64,000 nucleotides of DNA. Source: Nocardioides marmoriginsengisoli. GTDB lineage: Bacteria; Actinomycetota; Actinomycetes; Propionibacteriales; Nocardioidaceae. Position 1 is the first letter of the stretch. The number at the start of each line of letters is the position of its first letter. Shown piece after piece: positions 8,105 through 17,496 of this stretch. The stretch lies in NCBI RefSeq assembly GCF_003725695.1, contig NZ_RJSE01000001.1:1-64000 (forward strand), in the 5' to 3' direction. A program made the position numbers and the translations under genes. The notes under the pieces were generated by a model. That model ran no database searches, was not told where the DNA came from, and saw only the letters and a program-made list of their open reading frames with translations.

Positions 8105-9190
8105 TTACTTGGCCGCGATCGTGTTGATGATCGAGGCGGCCTTGGTCTGCAGCGCGGCCGGGAGCGGAGCCGAACCGGCGTTGGACGCCGCAGCGGCCTG
8201 CCCGTCGGTGCTCACGACGTAGCTCAGGAAGCCCTTGACGATGTCGGCCTTCGCCTTGTCGTAGGTCGGGCAGGCGATGACGTACGACGCCAGGAACAGC
8301 GGGTAGGCGCCGGCCTCGGTCGTGGTCCGGTCGACCTTGATGGCGAGGTCACCCTCGGCGCGGGTGTCGTCGGTCGGGGAGACCTCGAGCGCCTTGGCGG
8401 CACCCTCGGCGGACGGCGCGACGTACGCGTCGCCGACCTTGATCGACGCAACGGTCAGGTCGCCGACCTGGCTCTCGTCGGCGTAGCCGATGCTGCCGGA
8501 CTTGATCGCGGCGATGACGCCGGAGGTGCCGTTGGCGGCCTCACCGGACTTCAGCGGCCAGACCTTGTCGGACGGGTACTTCCAGGCGCCGTCGGCGGCC
8601 TTGCTCAGGTAGTCGGTGAAGTTCTTGGTGGTACCCGACTCGTCCGAGCGGTGGACCGGGGTGATCGTGCTGCCCGGCAGGTCGACGCCCGGGTTGTCGA
8701 TCGCGATCGCGGCGTCGTTCCACTTGGTGATCTTGCCGTCGAAGATCTTAGCGATCGTCGAGGCGGACAGGTTCAGCTTGTCGACGCCGTCGAGGCTGTA
8801 GACCACGGCGATGGGGCTGACGTAGCTCGGAACCTCGAGAGCGTTCTCGCCACCGCAGCGGGACTTCGCGGCGTCGATCTCACCCTTCTCGGCGTCGAGA
8901 GCGGAGTCCGAGGCGGCGAAGTCGATCGCGCCGTCGACGAACTGCTCGACACCCGCGCCGGAGCCGGACGGGTTGTAGTTCACGGTCACGCCGGAGTTGT
9001 CGGTCTGGTATCCCGCGCGCCATGCCTTCATGGCGGAGTCCTGCGCGCTGGAGCCGGCACCGGCGATGGTGCCCTTCAGGGAGCTGCCGGAGCCGTCGGA
9101 CTCGTTGCCGGCGCCACATGCCGACACCGCGAGACCGAGAGCAAGGGCTGCGATGCCGGGAGCGGCGACGCGTCGGAGTGTGCGGTTCAC
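8105..9190 (-). CDS. pstS: Phosphate-binding lipoprotein PstS
   Basis: This 361-residue secreted lipoprotein captures phosphate and delivers it to PstC/PstA. A signal peptide ends in the lipobox LAVSAC, with the lipidated Cys at residue 25. Mature-domain motifs of the family are visible: GAGSSAQ, SGSGAGVEQF, FAASDSAL, and the phosphate-contacting VHRSDESGTTKNF. The GTG at 9190 is chosen over an upstream in-frame ATG because AGGAG (9197-9201) sits 6 nt before it. A pair of GTTCACC repeats lies about 75 nt upstream, so expression is probably induced by phosphate starvation through RegX3 or PhoP. Confidence 0.95.
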   Translation of the reverse strand: MNRTLRRVAAPGIAALALGLAVSACGAGNESDGSGSSLKGTIAGAGSSAQDSAMKAWRAGYQTDNSGVTVNYNPSGSGAGVEQFVDGAIDFAASDSALDAEKGEIDAAKSRCGGENALEVPSYVSPIAVVYSLDGVDKLNLSASTIAKIFDGKITKWNDAAIAIDNPGVDLPGSTITPVHRSDESGTTKNFTDYLSKAADGAWKYPSDKVWPLKSGEAANGTSGVIAAIKSGSIGYADESQVGDLTVASIKVGDAYVAPSAEGAAKALEVSPTDDTRAEGDLAIKVDRTTTEAGAYPLFLASYVIACPTYDKAKADIVKGFLSYVVSTDGQAAAASNAGSAPLPAALQTKAASIINTIAAK

Positions 9191-9244
9191 TTGAATCTCC
9201 TGTTGTCTTTGACGGTTTGTCACTTAAGACGTTAGGAATCTGAA

Positions 9245-9283
9245 GTGACGCGTCGCGCCGACGCAGGTGAACGCAAGGTGAAC
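9245..9283 (-). promoter_or_regulatory. PHO box upstream of pstS
   Basis: Read toward pstS, GTTCACC occurs twice exactly 11 bp apart (plus-strand GGTGAAC at 9266-9272 and 9277-9283). A weaker GTCAC half-site lies 22 bp from the first (9245-9249). Direct repeats with 11-bp spacing are the known architecture of actinobacterial PhoP/RegX3 sites. TAACGT between this site and the gene could be the -10 box. Confidence 0.75.
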
Positions 9284-9363
9284 GCGAAACGGCCATGTGG
9301 TCGAGGTCCAGCGGGGACGCGGCGCGAGGAGACGCCGGTCACGTCCCAGGGACCGGGATCCGT

Positions 9364-10269
9364 TCATCGGACCAGGTAGCGCTCGGTCGCGACGACCCGT
9401 CCCTTCCGGTGGTGGCAGACCACCATCTCGCCCGGCCCGAGCGGCTCCTCGGAGATGCCGAGGACGTCGAGGACGTCGGGCAGCACCGGGCGGTGGGTGC
9501 AGAGCACGGCGTTCTCCTTGGTCGCCAGCAGGTCGCGTACGACGGTCTCGACGGTGACCGCGGTCGAGTCCACCTCGTTGAGCCCGGGCACCGCCTCGAC
9601 GGCCAGCACCTGGTCGCGCGCGTACGGCGTCACGGTGCGCAGGCAGCGCTGGCTGTCGGAGGTGACCACCCGGGTCACCCCGAAGGCCGACAGCACCGGG
9701 ATCAGGCTGCGGGCCTGCACCCGGCCGACGTTCGTCAGCGGCCGCTCCTCGTCCGGGCCGGTCCAGGTGGCCCGCTTCGTGGCGCGCGCGTGCCGGAGCA
9801 CCACCAGGACGCTGGTGCGCTTGTGCCGGCGCTCGACCCGGTCGAGCAGCTCGACGTCGCCGGTGTAGGTCAGCCGGGCCCGCGCCTTGTCGAATCCGAA
9901 CCAGGCGACCTGGTCGATCTCGTCGTTGGCCGCGTAACCGGAGACGTCCGGATCGCCGACGACCCTGCCGATCCAGTAGTGCACCGTCTTGGCGCGGCCG
10001 CCGGACACGACGTACAGCTGCGGCGGCAGCGGCCGGTCCAGCCGGATCTCGACCCCGGTCTCCTCGAGCACCTCGCGGACCGCGGTCGTGGTGACGTGCT
10101 CGCCGGGGTCGCGCTTGCCCTTCGGCCAGGCCCAGTCGTCGTACTTGGGGCGGTGCACGAGAAGCACCTCGCCACCCCCGTCCTTCCGTACGACGACAGC
10201 TCCGGCGGCGACGACGTCCGGCCCGTTCGCGAGGATCTCCTCCGTGGGTGCCTGGTCCTTGGGGGCCAT
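9364..10269 (-). CDS. MutT1-like Nudix hydrolase fused to a histidine phosphatase domain
   Basis: This 301-residue protein has two domains. The N-terminal Nudix domain carries the box GKRDPGEHV...REVLEETG (residues 51-73). The C-terminal histidine phosphatase-like domain starts near residue 155 with VLRHARA and has a later CTHRPVLPDVL segment. The arrangement is that of mycobacterial MutT1, which hydrolyses 8-oxo-dGTP and diadenosine polyphosphates. The RHG motif reads RHA here, so phosphatase-domain activity is less sure. The start is ATG 10269, divergent from the next gene. It is often found near ppk, and ppk lies 2.3 kb away in this window. Confidence 0.88.
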   Translation of the reverse strand: MAPKDQAPTEEILANGPDVVAAGAVVVRKDGGGEVLLVHRPKYDDWAWPKGKRDPGEHVTTTAVREVLEETGVEIRLDRPLPPQLYVVSGGRAKTVHYWIGRVVGDPDVSGYAANDEIDQVAWFGFDKARARLTYTGDVELLDRVERRHKRTSVLVVLRHARATKRATWTGPDEERPLTNVGRVQARSLIPVLSAFGVTRVVTSDSQRCLRTVTPYARDQVLAVEAVPGLNEVDSTAVTVETVVRDLLATKENAVLCTHRPVLPDVLDVLGISEEPLGPGEMVVCHHRKGRVVATERYLVR

Positions 10270-10311
10270 GACGCTAGTCTCACCGGCAGTCGAGCAATTG
10301 GGGAAGTCGCC

Positions 10312-11385
10312 GTGGGTAAACATCGTCGTGTCATCTCTCTGCTGGTGGCCTTCGCCGTGATCGTGACCGTCGTCGTGGTCGCCCAGCGGATCTGGCGCGA
10401 GCACAACCGCTCCGATCTGAGCCGCGCCCTCGACGTGGTGCCGTCGGCCACGAAGCGGCTCTCGTTCACCGACTGGCGCGAGGTGCGCAGCGCGCTGAAG
10501 ATCGAGGCCGGCGACGACCCGGACACGGACCTGGTGGACGACCTGATCTCCCGCGCCTACGACGCCGACCTCTCCGCGGTCTCGAGCGTCGACGAGTCGG
10601 CCTCGGCGCTCCAGGAGCACTTCGGCTTCTCGCCGGCCACCGCGGACTGGGAGGCGTACGCCCAGGCCGACGACGGGGCGACCATGGTGCTGCGGATGCC
10701 CGACGACTTCGACTTCGACAAGGTCCGCGGCAACCTCGACGACCTCGGTTTCACGAAGCCGAAGAAGGAGGACGGGATCTGGGTCGGCGGCATCGACCTG
10801 GTCGCCGCCATCGACCCGACGATCACACCGGAGCTGCAGTTCGTCAGCGTCCTCGCCGACCAGCACCTGGTGGTGACCAGCGACACCGAGTCCTACGCCC
10901 GTACGGCGAGCAGGGCCGCGCAGGGCGACGCGAAGTCCCTGGGCGACCTGACGTCGGCCCGGGAGGTGGTGGACCCGCTGGAGGAGCCGGCGGCCGCGAT
11001 GGTCTGGACGCGCGATTTCGCCTGCTCGGACCTGGCGATGTCCCAGGCCGACGACGACGCCCGGGCCCAGGCGGAGGTCCTGCTGGCGAACGCCGGCAAG
11101 CTGACCCCGCTGTCCGGGATGGCGATGGCGTTCGGTGCCGATCGCAGCCTGGCGGTCTCCCAGCTGTTCGCCGACAAGGCGGCCGCGAAGGAGAACCTGC
11201 GGGCTCGGGCCAAGCTGATCGTCGGCGAGGCCCCCGGGCGCGGCGGGTCGTTCAGCGACGACCTGGAGCTGAAGTCCTCCGGCACCGAGGGTGCGACCGT
11301 GCAGCTCCGGCTCACTCCGCGCGAGAAGGCCGGGTTCGTCCTCTCCGCGGTCGACAGCGGTCCGGTGCTGTTCGCGACCTGCTGA
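10312..11385 (+). CDS. Membrane-anchored protein of unknown function
   Basis: This 357-residue protein has a basic start (VGKHRR) and one hydrophobic segment at about residues 7-24, so it is likely anchored in the membrane with a large extracytoplasmic domain. The rest is acidic and mixed alpha/beta, with no enzyme motif I recognise. A lone Cys pair (FACSD and the C-terminal FATC) might form a disulfide. The GTG at 10312 follows GGGGAAG. TAGTCT at 10273-10278 is a possible -10 box. It is divergent from the MutT1-like gene. Function unknown. Confidence 0.8.
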   Translation: MGKHRRVISLLVAFAVIVTVVVVAQRIWREHNRSDLSRALDVVPSATKRLSFTDWREVRSALKIEAGDDPDTDLVDDLISRAYDADLSAVSSVDESASALQEHFGFSPATADWEAYAQADDGATMVLRMPDDFDFDKVRGNLDDLGFTKPKKEDGIWVGGIDLVAAIDPTITPELQFVSVLADQHLVVTSDTESYARTASRAAQGDAKSLGDLTSAREVVDPLEEPAAAMVWTRDFACSDLAMSQADDDARAQAEVLLANAGKLTPLSGMAMAFGADRSLAVSQLFADKAAAKENLRARAKLIVGEAPGRGGSFSDDLELKSSGTEGATVQLRLTPREKAGFVLSAVDSGPVLFATC

Positions 11386-11411
11386 TCAGGGACGCGTCAG
11401 CGGACCTGATC
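11384..11411 (+). terminator. Weak hairpin after the membrane-anchored protein gene
   Basis: GATCAGG at 11384-11390 pairs perfectly with CCTGATC at 11405-11411 across a 14-nt loop. It overlaps the stop codon region. There is no T-tract, so its role as a terminator is uncertain. Confidence 0.35.
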
Positions 11412-11490
11412 GTCGGTGGTTGAGCAGCGAGCGCGGCTGAGGAACGAGGCCGGGACCGAGCCTGTCGAAACCTGGTGAGGTGCGCGCAGA
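11412..11490. repeat. Dispersed intergenic element between convergent genes
   Basis: The stretch contains GGTTGAGCAGCGAGCGCGGC and ends with CCTGTCGAAACCTGGTGAGG followed by TGCGCGCAG. A closely similar end (CCTGTCGAGACGCGGTGACG then TGCGCGCAG) occurs at about 23007-23035, and again near 23070-23097. It is non-coding on both strands and resembles short interspersed elements found between convergent genes. Confidence 0.55.
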
Positions 11491-11491
11491 C

Positions 11492-12424
11492 TCAGCGCTT
11501 CAGCGTGTTGTACGCGAACGCCACCGCGCGCCGTACCGGACGGCCGGAGGGGGCCGGGTTCTTGAACGACTCGACGTAGCGCTCGATCGAGCGCCGGAAC
11601 GAGGTCTCCAGGACGGCGTCGAGGTCCTCGCCCGGCAGCACTCGCGCGGCGACGTGCCGCCAGAGCCGCTCGTCGATCCGGGTCCGCTCGTCGAGCAGGT
11701 CCAGGGTCTCCTGGTCGAGCTCGGCGGCGAAGTCGGGGCGCATCCGCTTGGGCACGTAGGCCCGCTCGTTCAGGCGTGTCTCGGAGAGCGGTTGGCCGAG
11801 CCAGTCACCGAGCCGGGCCACGAAGCCGGCGTTCTCGACCAGGTCGACGTGGGCCATCGCCTCGAGCCGGGCCAGCGCCGCGTCGGCGACCGCGTCGTCG
11901 TCGGCGGGTGCGATGAACTCGCTGCCGCGGAGCACCGGGTTCGGCCATGCCAGGAAGCGGGCGATCGTGTTGTCGGTGTTCGTGGTCACCAGCGGGTGCT
12001 TCAAGTACTCGCCGAGCGGCAGCCAGCCGACCCGGAACGCCTCCGCGCCCGGTCCCCAGTGCCGGATGTCGAACTCGGTCAGCGACCGGCTGTGCATCCA
12101 CTGGGACAACAGCCGCGACTTCGGGTTGCGCAGGAAGGTGATGTGGTCCGCGCCCGGGTAGCGGGTCATCGTGGTGTGCGGACCGATGTGGCCGGCCACC
12201 AGCGTCGCGTCCGCGGGGAGCTCCTCGGGGGACAGGTACATCATGTCCCGCGCGGTCGCGTTGAACGCGTCGAACTCGTCGTACTCGCCGGCCAGCGAGC
12301 GGTCCATGCCCTGGACGTAGATCTCCGGCTTCAACGCGTCGTGCAACGCCGCGGTCAACGAGGTACCGGCGGTCTTCGGAATGTGGCTGAACACCAGTGG
12401 GCGGCCCGGTCCGTACTCCCGCAT
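11492..12424 (-). CDS. Sulfotransferase family protein
   Basis: This 310-residue protein has the features of PAPS-dependent sulfotransferases. There is an N-terminal 5'-phosphosulfate-binding loop, FSHIPKTAGTSL, near residues 12-23, and a later 3'-phosphate-binding region, HITFLRNPKSRLLSQW. It would transfer sulfate to a carbohydrate or other acceptor, which the sequence does not identify. I choose ATG 12424, with AAGGGG 5 nt upstream. A GTG one codon earlier is too close to that site. The PAPS-making genes cysD, cysN and cysC lie elsewhere in the window. Confidence 0.8.
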   Translation of the reverse strand: MREYGPGRPLVFSHIPKTAGTSLTAALHDALKPEIYVQGMDRSLAGEYDEFDAFNATARDMMYLSPEELPADATLVAGHIGPHTTMTRYPGADHITFLRNPKSRLLSQWMHSRSLTEFDIRHWGPGAEAFRVGWLPLGEYLKHPLVTTNTDNTIARFLAWPNPVLRGSEFIAPADDDAVADAALARLEAMAHVDLVENAGFVARLGDWLGQPLSETRLNERAYVPKRMRPDFAAELDQETLDLLDERTRIDERLWRHVAARVLPGEDLDAVLETSFRRSIERYVESFKNPAPSGRPVRRAVAFAYNTLKR

Positions 12425-12521
12425 CACTGCCCCTTCGTCTCGCGACCCGTGGTCGGGCGGGCCTGCGACGCGACCCTACAGCGGCGTGGTCGCCCCCGCC
12501 CGGGCATTGCGGAACTGGGGC

Positions 12522-14693
12522 TCAGCGACGTCGGTGGTGCGCGGCCACCAGCGCGTTCTGCAGGTCGAGCAACGGTTCGTCCCCGACCGGTTCGCAGGCC
12601 GACCAGGTGCCGTCGGAGTGCAGCTCCCAGGCCGCCGTACCCGGGTCGAAGGCGAGGTCGAGGACCGAGCCGACCTCGGCGACCAGCTCGGGGGTCGGCA
12701 GCTTGACGAGGACCTCCACCCGGCGGTCGAGGTTGCGGTGCATCATGTCCGCGGAGCCGAGGTACGCCTCCGGCTCGCCGCCGTTCTCGAACCAGAAGAT
12801 CCGGCTGTGCTCCAGGAACCGGCCCAGGATCGAGCGGACCTGGATGGTCTCGCTCAGACCGGGCACGCCCGGTCGCACCGAGCAGATGCCCCGCACCAGC
12901 AGCTGCACCGGTACGCCGGCGCGGGAGGCCCGGTACAGCTCGTCGATCACGGCCTCGTCGACCACCGAGTTGGCCTTGATCCGGATCCGGGCCGGCGCCC
13001 CTGCCTGGTGGTGGGCGACCTCGGACCGGATCCGCTCGATCAGGCCGGACCGGACCGAGTCCGGCGCCACCATCAGCTGGTCGTAGGAGGCGTTGCGGGA
13101 CCATCCGGAGAGGTTGTTGAAGAGGTGCGCGACGTCCTCGCCGATGACCTCGTCGGTCGTGAGCAGGCCGAAGTCCTCGTACATCCGAGCGGTCTTCGGG
13201 TTGTAGTTGCCGGTGCCGATGTGGGTGTAGCGCTTGATCCCGTCCGGCTCCTCGCGCACCACCATCGCCAGCTTGCAGTGCGTCTTCAGGCCGACGATGC
13301 CGTAGACCACGTGGCAGCCGGCCTGCTCCAGCTTGCGGGCCCAGCGGATGTTGGCCTGCTCGTCGAAGCGGGCCTTGATCTCGACGATCACCAGCACCTG
13401 CTTGCCGGACTCGGCGGCGTCGACGAGGGCATCGATGATCGGGGAGTCGCCGGAGGTGCGGTAGAGGGTCTGCTTGATCGCCAGCACCTGCGGGTCCGCG
13501 GCGGCCTGCTCGATGAACCGCTGCACCGAGGTGCTGAACGAGTCGTACGGGTGGTGCAGCAGCACGTCGCCCCGGGAGACGGCCTTGAAGACGTCCACCG
13601 GGGAGGACGACTCGACCGGGGCCAGCAGCCGATGGGTCGAGGGCAGGAACGCGTCGTACTTGAGGTCCTGGCGGTCCAGGTCGGCGATGTCGTGCAAGCC
13701 GCGCAGGTCCAGCGGGCCGGGCAGCCGGACCACCTCGTCGCCGCGGACGCCCAGCTCGGAGATCAGCAGGTTGAGCACCCGCTCGTCCATGCTCTGCTCG
13801 ACCTCGAGGCGGACCGGCGGGCCGAAGCGGCGGCGGAGCAGCTCCTTCTCCAGTGCCTTGAGCAGGTTCTCGGCGTCGTCCTCCTCGACCTCGAGGTCCT
13901 CGTTGCGGGTCACCCGGAAGGTGTGGACGGCCTTGACCTCCATCCCGGGGAAGAGCCGCTTGAGGTGCTCGGCGATGACGTCCTCCAGCGGCACGAACCG
14001 CTGGTTGCCGAGCGCGACGAACCGGCTGAAGCTCTGCGGCACCTTGACCCGGGCGAAGTGCTCCTTGCCGGTCTTCGGGTTCGCGACGAGCACCGCCAGG
14101 TTGAGGGAGAGCCCGGAGATGTACGGGAACGGGTGCGCGGGGTCCACGGCCAGCGGCGTCAGCACCGGGAAGACCCGGTCCTTGAAGATCTTCTTGCAGT
14201 GCTTCTGCTCGTCGCGGTCCAGGTCCTCCCAGCGGACCAGCGCGATGTCCTCCTCGGCCAGCGCCGGGATCAGCTGCTCCTGGAACACCTGCGCGTGCCG
14301 GGCCATCAGGACCGAGGCCTCCGCCCAGATCTGGGCGAGCACCTCCTTCGGCATCAGGCCCGACGCAGCCCGTACGGCGACGCCGGCGGCGATCCGGCGC
14401 TTGAGGCCGGCGACGCGCACCATGAAGAACTCGTCGAGGTTGCTGGTGAAGATGGCCAGGAACCGGGCCCGCTCGAGCAGCGGCAGCGCCGGGTTCTCGG
14501 CCAGCTCGAGCACCCGCTGGTTGAACCGGAGCCAGGAGAGCTCCCGGTCGAGGAACCGGTCGTCGAACTCGCCGGTCTCCAGGTCGTCGACCTCGGGCTC
14601 GTACGGCGGGTCGACGTCGAACGGGGCGACCACGTGCAGCGCCGACTCCAGCGGGCCGTCGCCCGGATCGGCGGGGAACGTGTCGGTGCTCAT
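12522..14693 (-). CDS. ppk: Polyphosphate kinase 1
   Basis: This 723-residue enzyme reversibly polymerises the gamma-phosphate of ATP into polyphosphate. The N-terminal domain ([17 protein letters not shown], near residues 40-56), head domain, and C1/C2 catalytic domains are all present. The autophosphorylated His lies in [14 protein letters not shown], and the ATP-site Arg/His-rich segment [14 protein letters not shown] is near the C-terminus. The length matches the family. The ATG at 14693 follows a region with GTTCACC-type repeats (14712-14733), so it is probably part of the Pho regulon. It is divergent from the esterase gene. Confidence 0.97.
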   Translation of the reverse strand: MSTDTFPADPGDGPLESALHVVAPFDVDPPYEPEVDDLETGEFDDRFLDRELSWLRFNQRVLELAENPALPLLERARFLAIFTSNLDEFFMVRVAGLKRRIAAGVAVRAASGLMPKEVLAQIWAEASVLMARHAQVFQEQLIPALAEEDIALVRWEDLDRDEQKHCKKIFKDRVFPVLTPLAVDPAHPFPYISGLSLNLAVLVANPKTGKEHFARVKVPQSFSRFVALGNQRFVPLEDVIAEHLKRLFPGMEVKAVHTFRVTRNEDLEVEEDDAENLLKALEKELLRRRFGPPVRLEVEQSMDERVLNLLISELGVRGDEVVRLPGPLDLRGLHDIADLDRQDLKYDAFLPSTHRLLAPVESSSPVDVFKAVSRGDVLLHHPYDSFSTSVQRFIEQAAADPQVLAIKQTLYRTSGDSPIIDALVDAAESGKQVLVIVEIKARFDEQANIRWARKLEQAGCHVVYGIVGLKTHCKLAMVVREEPDGIKRYTHIGTGNYNPKTARMYEDFGLLTTDEVIGEDVAHLFNNLSGWSRNASYDQLMVAPDSVRSGLIERIRSEVAHHQAGAPARIRIKANSVVDEAVIDELYRASRAGVPVQLLVRGICSVRPGVPGLSETIQVRSILGRFLEHSRIFWFENGGEPEAYLGSADMMHRNLDRRVEVLVKLPTPELVAEVGSVLDLAFDPGTAAWELHSDGTWSACEPVGDEPLLDLQNALVAAHHRRR

Positions 14694-14711
14694 GGGGCGC
14701 AGTGTGACAGG

Positions 14712-14733
14712 GACAGGTGAACGGAGCGTGAAG
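14712..14733 (-). promoter_or_regulatory. PHO-box-like repeats upstream of ppk
   Basis: Read toward ppk, CTTCACGCTCC is followed directly by GTTCACCTGTC, two 11-bp units sharing TTCAC. This matches the direct-repeat pattern upstream of pstS and phoU. The site is about 20 nt from the ppk start and also lies between ppk and the divergent esterase gene. Confidence 0.6.
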
Positions 14734-14739
14734 TACTTT
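14734..14739 (+). promoter_or_regulatory. Candidate -10 box, leaderless start of esterase gene
   Basis: TACTTT is separated by 6 nt from the ATG at 14746. No ribosome binding site is visible, which fits a leaderless transcript. Confidence 0.4.
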
Positions 14740-14745
14740 GAGCCC

Positions 14746-15801
14746 ATGTCCTCCCTCCAGACCGCCGTCGAGACCGTCGTGCTCCGGGTCGCGATGGGCC
14801 TTCCCGAGCGCGCCCAGCGCGCCCTGCTGCGCAAGCCGGTCGTCCTCGACGGGCAGACCCTGGCCGCCGAGACCCAGATGCTGCTCAAGCTCCAGGAGAT
14901 CACCAAGCAGCCGCCGCTCGGGGTCGGGATGTCGGCGGCCGAAGCGCGCCCGGTCGTCGTCCAGCAGGGGCGGATGGTGGCCGGCAAGCAGCCGATCGGC
15001 GCGCTCCGCGAGCTCACCGTGGACGGCGCCGAGGGGCCGATCGCGGCCCGGCTCTACCTGCCGTCCTCGCGGCTCGGCGCCGACCCGGTGCCGACGCTGA
15101 TGTTCATCCACGGCGGCGGAATGGCGCTCGGCGACCTCGACAGCCACGACGGCGCCTGCCGCCACCTGGCGGAGCTGGCCGGCGTCCAGGTGCTCTCGAT
15201 CGACTACCGGCTCGCGCCGGAGCACCCGTTCCCGGCCGCGGTCGAGGACTGCTTCGCGGCGTACCAGTGGCTGGTGAAGAACGCCGACGCGCTCAACGCC
15301 GACCCCGAACGGCTCGCCGTCGGCGGCGACTCGGCCGGGGGGCTGCTCTCGGCGACCACCGCCATCCAGGCGGCCGAGGCCGGCCTGCCGATGGCGTTCC
15401 AGCTGCTGATCTACCCGGTCGTGGACTTCACGACCCGGTCGCGCAGCCAGGAGCTGTTCGACGGCGGCGGCTTCTACCTGACCAAGGAGGGGATGGATCG
15501 GCTGAGCGACTGGTACTTCCCGGACGAGGCCGCCAAGGCGTCGCCGCTCGGCTCACCGGGGGCCAGGACCGAGCTGCCCTCCGGGTTGGCGCCCGCGTTC
15601 GTCGCCACCGCCGGCTTCGATCCGCTGCGCGACGAGGGCGAGGCCTATGCCCGGCTGCTCGCGCAGCACGGCGTCCCGGTCACCACCCAGCGGTACCCGT
15701 CGATGATCCACGGGTTCTTCAACATGGTCGGTGTCGGTCGGGAGGCCCGCGCCAACGCCGCCGACATCGCCGCCCGGCTCAAGGTCGCGCTCGGAGCCTG
15801 A
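14746..15801 (+). CDS. Alpha/beta hydrolase, hormone-sensitive-lipase-like esterase
   Basis: This 351-residue protein is a family IV (HSL-type) esterase. The oxyanion-hole motif HGGG is at residues 122-125 and the nucleophile elbow GDSAGG has Ser at residue 196. A catalytic Asp (GFDPLRDEG) and His (MIHGFFN) follow in the expected order. Roughly the first 80 residues form a cap region. It probably cleaves short-chain carboxyl esters, but the natural substrate is unknown. There is no signal peptide. It converges with mshD, leaving only 2 nt between the stop codons. Confidence 0.9.
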   Translation: MSSLQTAVETVVLRVAMGLPERAQRALLRKPVVLDGQTLAAETQMLLKLQEITKQPPLGVGMSAAEARPVVVQQGRMVAGKQPIGALRELTVDGAEGPIAARLYLPSSRLGADPVPTLMFIHGGGMALGDLDSHDGACRHLAELAGVQVLSIDYRLAPEHPFPAAVEDCFAAYQWLVKNADALNADPERLAVGGDSAGGLLSATTAIQAAEAGLPMAFQLLIYPVVDFTTRSRSQELFDGGGFYLTKEGMDRLSDWYFPDEAAKASPLGSPGARTELPSGLAPAFVATAGFDPLRDEGEAYARLLAQHGVPVTTQRYPSMIHGFFNMVGVGREARANAADIAARLKVALGA

Positions 15802-15803
15802 GG

Positions 15804-16703
15804 CTAGATCCCGCTGGTCGTCCCGCGGTACTGGACCTCGGTCCGCACCGTGGTGAAGCCCTGACGCTCGTAGAGCGCGACGGCCGGGTCGTTGTCGCCG
15901 TCGACGTAGAGGATCACCTCGTCGACACCCTGGGTGGCCAGGTGGGCCAGGCCGATGTTGGTCAGCACGCTGCCCAGCCCGCGCCCCGCCGCCTTGGGGT
16001 TGGTGGCGACGACGTACACCTCGCCGTACGGCGGGTTCTCGTCGCGGTGCACCTTGGTCCAGTGGAAGCCGAGGATCTCCGGCTGGCCCGGCTCGGGCAC
16101 CTCCGGTACGGCGAGGAAGAGGCCGGCCGGGTCGAACCACGGCGAGGCGACCCGCTCGGCGAAGTCCTCGTGCGTCATGTGGCCCTGCTCGGGGTGGTGC
16201 GTGAACGCGGCGGCGTTCACCTCGAGCAGCGCGGCCTCGTCGGCCGGGGTGAAGGTGCGGATCCGGACACCGGCGGGGACCGGGAGCGGCGTCACCGGCA
16301 GGGAGGTCGGCCGGCTCATGATCCGGAGCTCGCGCTCCTTGGGGATGCCGAGCCGGGACGCGATCCGACCGGCGGACGGATGGTCGCCGTGGGACCAGGC
16401 CTCGACCTTGTCGGTGGTGGCCAGGGCGGCCCGGGCCAGGGCGGTGCCGACGCCTGCGTTCCGGGCCTCCGGGTGCACCGCGAGGTCGAGGATCTGACCG
16501 TGCAGCAGCGCGAACCCGCCGTCGCCGAGCCAGAGCGCGGCGTCCCGCAGGCCGCGGTGCTGGAGCTGCAGGCACGCCTGCTCGTTCAGCGTGATCACGC
16601 CGTCGGCGGTGTCGCACGCCTCCGCGATCCGGCGTACCTCGGCGGCGGGGCCGGTGCCGCTCGCGGAGTCGAAGTCGTCGGGATCGATCCGGGCCAAACT
16701 CAT
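15804..16703 (-). CDS. mshD: Mycothiol synthase MshD
   Basis: This 299-residue enzyme would acetylate Cys-GlcN-Ins with acetyl-CoA in the last step of mycothiol biosynthesis. It contains two GNAT domains: a degenerate N-terminal one (VHPEARNAGVGTAL) and an active C-terminal one with the acetyl-CoA loop NPKAAGRGLGSVL near residue 240 and the late YERQGF motif. The size and tandem arrangement are typical of MshD. It lies directly downstream of the GlnR-like regulator gene (10-nt gap), the same order as Rv0818-Rv0819 in M. tuberculosis. mshA is at 55.5 kb. Confidence 0.92.
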   Translation of the reverse strand: MSLARIDPDDFDSASGTGPAAEVRRIAEACDTADGVITLNEQACLQLQHRGLRDAALWLGDGGFALLHGQILDLAVHPEARNAGVGTALARAALATTDKVEAWSHGDHPSAGRIASRLGIPKERELRIMSRPTSLPVTPLPVPAGVRIRTFTPADEAALLEVNAAAFTHHPEQGHMTHEDFAERVASPWFDPAGLFLAVPEVPEPGQPEILGFHWTKVHRDENPPYGEVYVVATNPKAAGRGLGSVLTNIGLAHLATQGVDEVILYVDGDNDPAVALYERQGFTTVRTEVQYRGTTSGI

Positions 16704-16713
16704 CGGTGGAGCC

Positions 16714-17433
16714 TCACTTCGCTGGCGCGTCCTCGCGGTCGCGGGCCTTCTCCTTGGGTGGGAGCACAAACCTATATCCGACGTTGCGCACGGTCCCGAT
16801 CAGCGACTCGTTCTCGGGGCCGAGCTTGGCGCGGAGCCGTCGTACGTGCACGTCGACCGTCCGGGTGCCGCCGAAGTAGTCGTAGCCCCAGACCTCCTGG
16901 AGCAGCTGCTCCCGGGTGAAGACCCGGCCGGGGTGCTGGACCAGGTACTTGAGGAGCTCGAACTCCTTGAAGGTCAGGTCCAGGGTCCGCTTGCCCAGCT
17001 TGGCGGTGTAGGTCGCCTCGTCGACGACGACCTCCCCGCCGCGGATGATGTGCGCCTCCGGGTCGTTCGGGTCGTTCGCGCCGGCCTGGCGCCCGAGGGC
17101 GATCCGGATCCGGGCGTCGATCTCAGCCGGTCCGGCGGTGGCCAGGACGACGTCGTCGATGCCCCAGTCGGCCGCCACCACGGCCAGGCCGCCCTCGGTG
17201 ACGATCAGCAGCACGGGGCTGTCGGATCCGGTAGTCCGGATCAGGCGGCAGAGGTCCCGGGCGTGCGCGAGGTCACGGCGGCCGTCGATCAGGACCAGGT
17301 CGGTGGCGGGCGCCTCGAGGAGGGCGCTGCCCTCGGCCGGCAGGATCTTCACCTGGTGCGGCAGCAGGGCGAGTCCGGGCAGGACGTCCGCCGACGGCTG
17401 CAGGGCGCTGGTCAGCAGAAGCAGGGCACTCAC
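16714..17433 (-). CDS. GlnR-like atypical OmpR-family response regulator
   Basis: This 239-residue regulator has an N-terminal receiver-like domain and a C-terminal OmpR/PhoB winged helix ([14 protein letters not shown]... [23 protein letters not shown]... RNVGYRF). The receiver keeps an Asp in LVLIDGR but lacks the usual N-terminal acidic pair, as in orphan GlnR proteins that control nitrogen metabolism. The GTG start at 17433 follows GGGAGGAC. No partner kinase gene is adjacent. The similarity of LLLLTSAL and LPGLALLPH to mycobacterial Rv0818 and the mshD neighbour support the GlnR assignment, but the target genes are unknown. Confidence 0.85.
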   Translation of the reverse strand: MSALLLLTSALQPSADVLPGLALLPHQVKILPAEGSALLEAPATDLVLIDGRRDLAHARDLCRLIRTTGSDSPVLLIVTEGGLAVVAADWGIDDVVLATAGPAEIDARIRIALGRQAGANDPNDPEAHIIRGGEVVVDEATYTAKLGKRTLDLTFKEFELLKYLVQHPGRVFTREQLLQEVWGYDYFGGTRTVDVHVRRLRAKLGPENESLIGTVRNVGYRFVLPPKEKARDREDAPAK

Positions 17434-17496
17434 GCGCGTCCTCCCGTCTGACCACAGGTCCAGCCTGGGGTCGGCCAATACGAGAGGATATCGAAC

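Noticed and set aside
12424-15225. 933-codon minus-strand frame overlapping ppk
   Set aside because: It is a different reading frame of the ppk region with Arg/Pro/Gly-rich sequence. The ppk frame carries all catalytic motifs.
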